From positions 56,764,902-56,828,901 of the forward strand of contig CM055097.1 of the NCBI GenBank assembly GCA_029204225.1: a DNA stretch of 64,000 nucleotides, given 5' to 3'. Shown one piece after another: positions 34,344-42,710 of the stretch. The translations under genes were made by a program, and so were the position numbers. The notes beneath the pieces are model-generated. The model had not been told where the DNA came from and made no database searches. It was given only the letters and a program-made list of their open reading frames with translations. The first letter of the stretch is position 1, and every line of letters begins with the position of its first letter. The stretch is from Diphasiastrum complanatum (lineage: Eukaryota > Streptophyta > Lycopodiopsida > Lycopodiales > Lycopodiaceae).

Positions 34344-37300
34344 CCCATTATATTATGAACATCACAGTCATCACCTTAATCATCTTATTTTTTTTAAAAC
34401 TTGACCTTGTGATTTTATCAACTAAACACAAACCTAACAAACATTTACCTTTTCTGTCAGTCCATTTAGAGCTACTATTGGGTCGAATGAGGCCTATGAT
34501 ACCAACTGGCTTAAACTTCCAGAGTACTTTCATTCCTGCTAGTTACCATTCACAGGTTCAGCTACAACACAACTGACCTCGACATCAAGTTCAAAATTTA
34601 GCTCATCGGAAGCTAGACCTGATGACAAGACTAAGGAGAAGCCCATTCATGTGATTGCTCATCAACCTTTGCTGCAGGATCATCAGCAAACACTTGATGT
34701 GGCTATTCAATCACAAACTGTCATGACTCAATCAAATTTTGACAACAATGATTATGTTTAATAGGGAAGAGTTTAGGATGTCTAGTAAGGGTTTATTGGA
34801 TTCTTCAGTTGTTTTGGCAGTTAGAGCCTTATTTAGCTGCATTTGGACCCTTCAAAATATGTTGATCATTGAAATCCCATCTGAACCATTGGAACAACAT
34901 CTAGGATCCAACCTCATTTCTATAAAGACCCCCACGGGAGGCTGGAAACTTTAATTGTAAACTATGAATACCATTGATGGGTCCTCGTTTGGTAGCTTTT
35001 ACTGTGATATGAGTTTCTTTGAGGGAGAACTAAGAAAGGGACAGTTTAGTATAGCCTACAAAGCAATGCAGTTTCATGAATATCTGTTTTTTATATTTTC
35101 AGCGATTCTGGATCCAAAAACGCATTGTATTTTTCTCAAAAACACATTTTTGGGCAACTATGGTTCAAATCTATAAAATCTTAAATAGTGTGCACTATGT
35201 CAATAAATGTAAGAAAGATGTTATGTTGATGGCTAAAACATGGGAAAACAAAATAATTGACAAGCTAAAATGTGCATGAAAATTGGTAAAACTTCAAGCA
35301 TGGCACAATTTGTAATATGTATGCTATAACGTATGAAAGATGCAATATTGATGGCTATAAAGAAAGGGGGAAATATCCTTCTTTGAATTCATAAAATTTG
35401 GTTTTGAAACATGGAATGCTAAAAGCAACGCACCAACTAAGTTAACACTATAGTACTATAAGGGTTTACCCTCCTATGTGTTGGTTGATAAATGAACTAA
35501 GAAGATTGGCATTTATCTTGCACATAAATGCTGCAATTTGAGGTATTGAATCCCAAAGCAAGTCGAAGGCCTCAACAAAAAGGAATGTCTCCTTCAAGAG
35601 CATCATACCTAGACAGGGAAAAATGTATCATTAAACAGTCATGTTTGTGTTGTTTTCTCCACACATGTGACTAGTCTTATTTGCATGCAATGGATCTAGC
35701 TTGCAAGCATCTCTGTTGGGGGGAGTATAATCATCCTACCTTTCAATGTTGTGATTTTCCAAAAAAAATGGACCTTTAGATTGAATTCTATTGTTATATC
35801 TATGTTATGTCTAGGATAATACCTAACATAACAAAAGAGTTTGCAAACTTCAACCCCATAGAGTCCAACCACAAAGTCTTAGACCATCAACTTCATCATG
35901 CATAGCATGACCAAATTGTAAGACATGTCTACTCACGTCACCACTGCCCTAGAATACAATTAAGTTACATGCACAAACATATGTCCACATTAGCTTTCAA
36001 AAACTTGTTCAACAACAAACGTACTCAAATTCTATCATTTCTTTGTAGGTGAGTGCGGAAAACTTAGTCATGATTAAGGCAAGCAATAAAGAGCAAAGCC
36101 AATCAAACATTTCATAGTTAGAGGCCTAAAGTTATCACTTTGACATATACAGATCCAAGAATGCAACCATGACATATTTCATTCAAGATAACGACAACCA
36201 AAAAGTTTCGATAAAACGCATCCCTAACTTCACCATTAAGACTCATCTCTCTTGGTAGAATCTGAGCACAAAAACACAAGATCTAAGAAAGATAAGATAG
36301 CTTGATACATATAACTAATAAAGTCCCATCAACACTTTAAAAAGGCCCCATTAACATTTAAAGAAAGCCCTTCTTTCAAAAGGAGATCAAATTACTTTAG
36401 TAGATAGTAGATACAAACGCATGAAAGGTAATCAATTAACATATCATGAACAAAGACACTTACATTAACTCTTGTGTGGGTTGAGAAGTCAACCCGGATA
36501 TTCGATACTTCCGCCTCATATTGCCTCGATGTGTCACCTCAACTTTAACACCACGCAAGGCCTTTTTAATCTGAATTAACAAGTAAAAACAATCGATAAA
36601 ATAGTCTAATTACTGAACTATTTAAAATTGCAGGAAGAAGTCCTTCACTCCTTTGGAACAAGTTCTAACTATATGGAACCGGCCGTCTAGAAATTCAAAT
36701 TTGTCAGCATAAACACTCGTCCAACCGAATCCAATCATCATTGAAATAGATCAAATCAAGAGAATATGCACCAATGAACCAAGTGCCACACTAGATTTCA
36801 TCCATGTTTCATATACCACACTACCAAAAGATATTCCATAGTTGCAGCGCGATTCTGAATCGTGATTCAGAATCGCGATTCCGATTCGCGATTTAGGATT
36901 TTTCCAGAATCGTGTAGAATCGATTTTTTTTTTTTTTGAAATTCTTTTAGGCAATATGGGTATCAGATGAAAGCTCTGATCGAGGGGATTAAGATTGTGT
37001 AGTTTGCCGACTGTTTTGGGTGCGAAACACCAAAAAGTGTGTTTTCACTCGGGGAGTTCGAAGGCCAAATCATGAAAGCCCTCGGACCCCGCCGTTGCGT
37101 TGCCCCCCAAACCCCCCACCGGGGGGCTACCGCCCCCCGGACCCCCTGTTTCTCGGGGGGCTACCGCCCCCCAAACCCCCCGTTTCCCGGGGGGCTACTG
37201 CCCCCCGAACCCCCTAGAGCTTCCTGCTATATAGACACTGTAGATAAAAATGTCACCACCCCCCTGTAGATAAAAATGGGGTCCAAATGCGCACCAAGAA

Positions 37301-39976
37301 GGGCCCAATATTTATGCCCCCAACTGTATGTACATTGCACTCACATCTCCAGTGAACCAATTGCAAAAGTGATCATCATCCATACAGTTGATAGTCCAAA
37401 CTGTAGCATTAACATTTACTGAAAACCAGAGCAAATGACAACCGGATAGCTACTGAAAATAACATTTGTTTATGCCTCATCTACTGCACTTCTGAGAGGC
37501 AAAACGCTGGTTTGACCATTGATCCCCTAAAAAAATTTCAGCAATAAGCTATTTTTCCACAAAAAAAAAAAAAAAAAAAAAAAAAATTTGGCGATTCTGG
37601 GTCGCGAATCACGATTCGCAGAATCGCGACCCGCGAATCGCAGACACAGCGAATCGCGATTCGCTGCAACTATGAGATATTCCAACAAATTGTTTATCCT
37701 TTATCAAGATTCAAATAAAAAAAATAAAGGTTAATGTAAGAAGTTGTAAGGGCAATTGACAAAGTTACTTATAATTTTCTCAATATATCAATGATGTTGT
37801 AAAAAATTGCTACAATGATCTAGCCTCTAGGTAAATTTCAAATTAGATAAATAAATAATTGCTATGTGTTGCATTTTAATCTTGGCAAGAGTATTAACTA
37901 GTCAAAGCAAAGAGAACAATGAGAAAAAGGCTTGAAGAGAATCATGAAAATCTCTCGATCTCCTCCCTCCTTTTTCATTGTCTTGTATACCATGTTGGCC
38001 TGGTGAAAGCGAACTCAAGACTGAGGTGAGTAAAGGAGCCAAGAAACCACATTTTTGAAAACGCTTCACAAAAGTTTATGTACAAAATCCTTTACTATCT
38101 AGGTAGTTCCATGTGCGAGCGAAATCTCAATATATCAGCCTAGCCAGTAGAACATTCTATTGTACGAAATATGCACCTTGATTCGATCGGCATCAGAAAG
38201 GGGCCTATTCAAATCCTTATTCAATAGCTTAGCCACAAACTCTGTAACCGGTAATGGTTCAATAAAAGCAGTAGATGACATATCTGCAAGAAAAGTACCA
38301 ATCCAAGCACAAACTCAGGTCATGCTAGAGCACACTCTTGGATGTTAACAACATATAGATGTTTTAGCAATCTTGAAGGGTTATTACGCTACCATTCATG
38401 CTAAAATACTACTCAACAAGAAGTCAACAATATAAGACTGAATTGTTGTCAATAAAGAACCCACCAATATTGAGAGATAGGCCCATTTGCGTTGGTCTAA
38501 TACTCTGATAAAATCCCCTCCAGCTTTCTAGCCCATCTCCAAGTTGTTGTCGTCTTCCAAGTTGTGGAGAGTAAAAAGATCGTCCAACAGGCGAATACCT
38601 AGAAAAATATTCTAGCTTAAAATTACAAGGTTCCAATGCCCATGGATTAACGCATTAGATAAAAAACAATAGCGGCAAATCTCGGCCATGCTCTTAAATT
38701 GATGTACCTATGAGTGGGGAGTTCACGCAGAACAATATCTAAAACTTGAAGGGCCTCTTGAGGGGCATCTGCCTGCCTCCCAGCCAAGAATTGCCCCAAG
38801 TGGTGTAGGTCTGCACGAGCCGCAAACTTAATAACCACCTTAAATTGTCGATCCCTCCTGCAGCATAAACAAGGAAATTATTCAGTATCAAAGTATTAGA
38901 GCAACTCCAAAAGTCGTGCGGAATGTAACAAATTTTATGTAACATGACTCTTTTCAAGTCAAATTTTTTTGAATTGAAACTTTTTTCCCTTTTTACATAC
39001 AAAGGAAGTATTACAGGTTGAAGGCTTTTGAATAAAGAGTGACAGCATACCTGGCTGTAGTGCTACCCTCCTCTTCGTCAGGTAAACTGATTTGAAACTC
39101 CTTATAATTAAATGGAAGAGGGCCTGCTGTGTAGAGGCTCTTCCGGCCATCATAGACAGGTAACCTAGAGCCCAGAGCACTATATCGATGGATCTTAACG
39201 AGCTGCTCCATAACCGCTCTGTTTACACCACGAGATGTCACCTCTGGACTAATAGCAACCTGTTCCACAAAACCTTAGCTCAAAAAGTGAAGTTATTCAG
39301 CAACCTTTGAAACAAACTAGAAAGTTAGTTTTATCTAGATTTAGTGACTGAAGCTATGACTTACATCATAATGATGAAGGTCTTTGTCAGGAAGCTCTGC
39401 AAAGAAATGGTTTGCTTTCACAATGCATTTTGTTCCAGTCATGCCCTGCCCAGGGCGAAGTGGAAACCTCAAGGTTTTAGTGGAAATAGGGGGTGCCACA
39501 GCCATAGAAGAATCAAGAGCTGGCTCCTCCACTGCAGGAAAGCCATAGGGCACAGCCGGAGCTACCCGTCCTATTTCCAGATTACCCAACTGCCCTCCCA
39601 GTGCCACAATACTTGGAGAAACTTCCCTCACATGGTTGAAAGCAAAATTTTCATTGTCAGCTTCACGTTGTGGGCGCCTTGGTGGATGCTGCTGCTGCCT
39701 AGTTGCAGTGTGATTGCTCTGATCAGCATTTGGTCTACCTCTGCTGCCTGCGTTATTTGACCCCATGTCTTTCCTTTGATATCTAGCTTCAGGATTTCTA
39801 CCAGGCTGGGCAACCGGAAGCCCCACATCCATCGCCAGATCTTTTCTTTGATATCTTGCTTCATGATTTTTACCAGGTTGGGAAGCTGGAAGCACCAACT
39901 CAGAAGCATCCTGCTTTGCTGCCTCGTGGTTAGCCTGCTCCTCCAGTTCCTTGGGTGTCTTTCGCCGCCTCGGCAT
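20170..39976 (-). CDS. AGO1: ARGONAUTE 1-like protein, 22 coding exons
   Basis: AGO1 binds 20-22-nt microRNAs and siRNAs and cleaves or represses paired RNAs in the cytoplasm. I assembled 22 coding exons (ATG at 39974-39976, TAA at 20170-20172) that total 3087 bases, one uninterrupted frame of 1028 residues; Arabidopsis AGO1 has 1048. Domains: variable N-terminus 1-160, N domain about 165-310, linker 1 to 370, PAZ about 372-500, MID about 560-690, PIWI about 660-985. The slicer tetrad is present: Asp750 (FGADVTHP), Glu791 (HRQELIQDL), Asp836 (YRDGVSEGQ), His976 ([10 protein letters not shown]). The C-terminus is the conserved [13 protein letters not shown]. The MID loop PDNNGPLYG is AGO1-like, which predicts 5'-U small RNAs. 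Oddities are Cys for the usual Ser in [10 protein letters not shown], Thr for Gln in GTWNMMNKK, one GC-AG intron and transposons in three introns. The start chosen is the first ATG; the only extension upstream lacks one. AGO10 is less likely given the N domain. Confidence 0.95.
23274..25500 (-). other. AGO1 intron 13, part without recognised element
   Basis: First 2.2 kb (plus-strand order) of the 5.9-kb intron 13 (29139-23274). Two similar stretches, AGCTTAGATCAGCTTAGCCTCAATTTA near 23691 and a close relative near 25178, suggest a degraded repeat pair about 1.5 kb apart. Open stretches on the plus strand (23678-24526, 24797-25105) have no motif and look like chance. Confidence 0.4.
25507..26068 (+). 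mobile_element. Left LTR of the miniature element
   Basis: 562 bp, TGTCATGTG to ACATGACA. A TATA-like ACTATAAATAGAGG lies near 25720 and is conserved in the right copy near 27227. Confidence 0.85.
26073..26084 (+). other. Primer-binding site, initiator-Met type
   Basis: TGGTATCAAAGC, four bases after the LTR end, matches the Copia consensus TGGTATCAGAGC except for one base. Confidence 0.8.
27147..27551 (+). mobile_element. Right LTR of the miniature element, 5'-truncated
   Basis: Matches the 3' 400 bases of the left LTR with scattered substitutions and one short deletion near 27480. The TGTCATG start is missing. Confidence 0.8.
27557..29139 (-). other. AGO1 intron 13, remaining part
   Basis: AT-rich intron sequence between the miniature LTR element and exon 13. 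No repeat boundary, open frame or RNA gene that I can support. Confidence 0.5.
29140..31562 (-). other. AGO1: AGO1 coding exons 10-13 (MID domain)
   Basis: Exon 10: 31562-31491 ([17 protein letters not shown] to NMMNK), leaving through a GC donor. Exon 11: 30518-30396 ([18 protein letters not shown]). Exon 12: 29626-29467 ([15 protein letters not shown] to PDNNGPLY). Exon 13: 29261-29140 ([18 protein letters not shown] to ALKINVK), with donor AAG/GTGGGC. These exons carry the 5'-phosphate pocket and the nucleotide-specificity loop of MID. Confidence 0.93.
30519..31490 (-). other. AGO1: GC-AG intron in AGO1 (intron 10)
   Basis: The exon encoding NMMNK ends AACAAG and is followed by GCAAGAATCC, not GT. 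The next exon starts after GGCACCAG, and the join NMMNK-KMINGG matches the conserved protein exactly. AAG/GCAAG is the standard consensus of minor GC-AG introns. No GT donor nearby would keep the frame and the conserved sequence. Confidence 0.85.
34021..35170. mobile_element. hAT-type non-autonomous DNA transposon in AGO1 intron 6
   Basis: Element 34029-35162 (1134 bp) is flanked by the eight-base target duplication GTTCAAAT (34021-34028 and 35163-35170). The ends are inverted: TATAGTTGC on the left, GCAACTATG on the right. An eight-base duplication is the hAT signature. Inside, the left end reads TGGGCGATATGGGTATCA, close to TAGGCAATATGGGTATCA in the element at 36837-37674, so both belong to one family. 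It contains a (GA)n run at about 34301-34342. No transposase. Confidence 0.8.
36829..37682. mobile_element. hAT-type non-autonomous DNA transposon in AGO1 intron 5
   Basis: Element 36837-37674 (838 bp) runs from CATAGTTGCAGCG to CGCTGCAACTATG, a perfect 13-base terminal inverted repeat. It is flanked by AGATATTC at 36829-36836 and 37675-37682 (the match can be stretched to 10 bases because CA follows by chance). Many subterminal GAATCGC/GCGATTC repeats crowd both ends, typical of transposase-binding sites. The interior has a GC-rich tandem block and an A26 run at 37561-37586. No transposase. Family as at 34029-35162. Confidence 0.85.
37101..37215. repeat. GC-rich tandem block inside the intron-5 hAT element
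   Basis: About three copies of a 35-45-base unit built of GGGGGGCTAC, CGCCCCCC and (A)ACCCCC with TTTC linkers. Each unit can form a GGGGGGC...GCCCCCC hairpin, and the C runs and G runs could form quadruplex structures. It stands out sharply from the AT-rich intron around it. Confidence 0.8.
38465..39976 (-). other. AGO1: AGO1 coding exons 1-4 (N-terminus, N domain, linker 1)
   Basis: Exon 1: 39976-39365 (612 bp), ending HHYD at donor GTAAG. Exon 2: 39259-39051, opening [16 protein letters not shown]. Exon 3: 38857-38708, [17 protein letters not shown] to LRELPTH. Exon 4: 38598-38465, [16 protein letters not shown] to MGLSLNI. All introns here are short (105, 193, 109, 181 bp) with GT-AG ends. 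The N-terminal 160 residues are charged and Gln/Pro-rich and contain a 24-residue tandem duplication (residues about 27-70). Confidence 0.93.
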
Positions 39977-40745
39977 GGTTGATTGAATCAAAATTCTACA
40001 CTATCATCAAGCATATTATTCTGAGAAATTGCTTAGCTTTCCAATGTGGGGGCCAATTCAGCATTCTTCAAGCAGATAATCCAAATCGCCGTCGCTGCAC
40101 AGAAAATTATACCTGAATGGGAATAAGAGCTTAAAAAAATGATGAAGTCTTATAGGCCTTTTGTAGAAATTAGGCAAAATCGTACATGAATGAGAAACAG
40201 TGTGCTATCAAAATCCCATAAGTCTTGGTTGCAAGGAACAAGAAAAGACTAAAGGCCTGTTTTTGAGATCAGACAAAATCAAATCAAAAGGAAATCGTTG
40301 CTCTAAAAAATCCCATGAAGTTTTACGGGCCAATTGCTGAAATTAGGCAAAATCATACACAAAAGATGTGAGTCTATGCTCCCAAGAACCCATAAAGTCT
40401 TCCAGGCCAATGGTTGAACTTAGGCAAAACTATGAGAATCATGATCACGCAAAACTCGTATTGTCTTATAGGCCAATTGTCGAAATGACGCAAAGTCGGC
40501 CATGAATCGGAGTTGGCAGTAGCAAAAAACTCTGCAAAGTGTAACAGGCCAATTGGTGAGAAGACCAATTTCCAGATTAATTAAGTTTTTTACCTCACTG
40601 AATTTTGTAAGAAATTCCCAAGCTACAGGTTTCATGCTAGTGATTTACAACTTATGTTGAAGTGTTGAACGTTTTCTATAAGGTTTGCTTGAAAGTTTTC
40701 TACGAGCACTGATGGGGATGAAGGCCCTTTGAATACACACACACA

Positions 40746-40798
<53 letters not shown>

Positions 40799-41490
40799 TA
40801 TTACTATAAGATCCAAAGGAAAAAAATAAGATAGACTCAGTTTGGTGGAATCCGACAAAGTTCCGTCTGCTCAATTTTTTCTAAATCTTTCATAAGAACT
40901 GGTAAAAATAATGTGGGGAGATCAGGATTAAAGAGCGACATAACACACATCTTACTAAAATATCATACTATGTGGACCATAAAAAATTTCAGTCACGAGA
41001 GCGTCAACCTTGAGCTTTGCCAACATTTATGTTTCGAAAAGGATTTTCCAATGACTTTTGCACTAGGTTCAATGGCTTAGCCTAATGATCTTGCCATAAT
41101 TCAAAGGCCGTTGCACAAGGGAAAGTTTGCTAGAAAATCCATTTTCCAATACATAAAACATCACTTTGAGCCATTCTCAAGAATATCTCAATCTAATAAC
41201 ACGAAGCTAACGTTGAGCTTTGAATCACCAAGGGGGATGAAAAGCTTACCTTTCTAGACGAAAGAATCTGCTTTAGATCCAACAGAGTTGAATACTTCCT
41301 CAGATCTAAACTGCCCAACAAGGACAAACTTCAGAGCTTCGCCAAACACGCAGATCAAGGCCAGTAAATACGCAGCTGGCTGAGGATGACAACTTAAACA
41401 CAAGACTCTGCCTCTGCTCTCTGCTCCTGAAGAACAACCTTGAACTAAGAAAACTTAAGCAGAAAGCATTGCAAACAAAGTAAAAGCACA
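39977..41490 (-). other. AGO1: AGO1 5' UTR: one upstream exon, one intron
   Basis: The first coding exon extends upstream to an acceptor CTGTGCAG/CGACGG, placing its 5' edge at 40094. A donor with the right sequence, TAGAAAG/GTAAGC, lies at 41250/41249, so a 5'-UTR exon of up to about 240 bases (about 41490-41250) is separated by an intron of 1155 bp (41249-40095). The start of transcription is a guess from a CATATATG motif at about 41521-41528. Neither UTR exon has the ATG of a long frame. Confidence 0.55.
40733..40798. repeat. (CA)n(AT)n microsatellite in the AGO1 5'-UTR intron
   Basis: A short CA run followed by about 25 AT dinucleotides. Confidence 0.9.
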
Positions 41491-41885
41491 ACCCAAGAGC
41501 GAAAGGCTATATGAGTGATACGCATATATGCCTGCCTGTCTTGGATTGGAGGGCAGGCTTGAAATGAAAGCCCTACTAGTAAAAGCTAGTCAGTGAGTCC
41601 GCTATCCCATCAACTACCATGTACATATTGCAGTTAAGGGCTCTGCACACTAGTGTACCTACCCTCAAATCAGCTGCTACTGCCGCTGCACCTAGAGTTT
41701 GCGATCCCCATTGGCCACCCAATACAGCTCATTGCTTTTGCAAAGACACGAGGAAAGAAAACAAGAGAAGAGCTTGATATGGATCCATCAATCCATCCTT
41801 TCATCCAGTCCTCCTACCCTTCTTATGGCCGCCTCCCTCTCACTCTTCTTCTACTGAAATACGACTCTGTCCTTCCTCCCTCCCC

Positions 41886-41925
41886 CCCCCCCTCCCCCTC
41901 TCTCTCTCTCTCTCTCTCTCTCGCT
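41886..41925. repeat. C-run and (CT)n tract upstream of AGO1
   Basis: A C-run (CCCCCCCCC) followed by about 12 CT dinucleotides, reading as GA on the AGO1 strand, about 0.4 kb upstream of the proposed transcription start. GA repeats are common in plant promoters, but I cannot show a role here. Confidence 0.7.
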
Positions 41926-42059
41926 CTCGTCGATGTTCTATGGTTATCGTATTGTTCTTCGACAACGGGACTCTTTCTCTCTCTTTGCAGTGGTGGGTTT
42001 TATGGCACACTACAAATGTGAGCCCGCCACCGTTGGATATTCTCGACATGGTGGAGATT

Positions 42060-42710
42060 AATCCACGTGTCAGACATCCGCCGGTTAAATGTCTCCAGGT
42101 GGCAGTTTTGACGTGTAGCTACCATTCACGTGGTCGACCGCAAAAGCGGTCCCTCTTTTGTTTCTGTGTCTGGCACCTCCCCATGCCGCTACGTGCTTTC
42201 GCCGCCGCCCAGTTGCATGCTCGGCACGTGGCAATGCTGCCACATGGACATTTCTGGATGATTTACATTAAACACGTGGCCGCATCGGAATGGTGAAGGT
42301 GATATCCAACGGTGGTGAGGCTAGTAAGATTCGGGGGGCATGAGGGAGCAGCGCTTGTTGGTGGGACCACATCCGCCGTGCCGCAGCGGCTGCGCCAGCC
42401 CCGGTTGCAATTTGCAAATCACATCGCCGCACGTCAACGCTCCCTTCAAAACAGACCAAAACCTTCGCTCTTGAAGGGCTATTCCCGACTCCACCTTTCC
42501 ATTTGAAAGGTAAGTGAAAAAAGACCCAGAAATTAGACACCACAGCTTCTGCCAATTTGCAATTGAAAGCTCGAAGCGAGCCATACACGTCATATGAACG
42601 TTAACGACTAGTGCAGCCCATCAATCCGAAAGGTTAGTTTCCAAGCCTGCCCTGCCCGTGCTATGCTATTTTTTACATAAGACCACTTGGATGTCAGACA
42701 CGTGTCACTA
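42060..42710. promoter_or_regulatory. Cluster of CACGTG (G-box) motifs upstream of AGO1
   Basis: CACGTG at 42064-42069, 42127-42132, 42225-42230, 42273-42278 and 42699-42704, plus ACGTG at 42111 and 42191. The block is also more GC-rich than its surroundings. G-boxes bind bHLH and bZIP factors in plants. They lie 0.6-1.2 kb upstream of the proposed AGO1 start, so they may be a distal promoter of AGO1 or of a lost neighbour. Confidence 0.45.

Larger units (their letters stand above)
31735..38283 (-). other. AGO1: AGO1 coding exons 5-9 (PAZ and linker 2)
   Basis: Exon 5: 38283-38177 ([16 protein letters not shown]). Exon 6: 36570-36464 ([18 protein letters not shown]). Exon 7: 33813-33675 ([17 protein letters not shown]). 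Exon 8: 32716-32600 ([18 protein letters not shown]). Exon 9: 31842-31735 ([17 protein letters not shown] to VLPAPW). Phases join cleanly. Introns are 1606, 2650, 958 and 757 bp; the first two each hold one hAT-type element. Confidence 0.93.

Noticed and set aside
39864-39884. Possible miR168 pairing site in AGO1 exon 1
   Set aside because: Only the part that pairs with the miRNA 3' half matches; the seed side does not pair.
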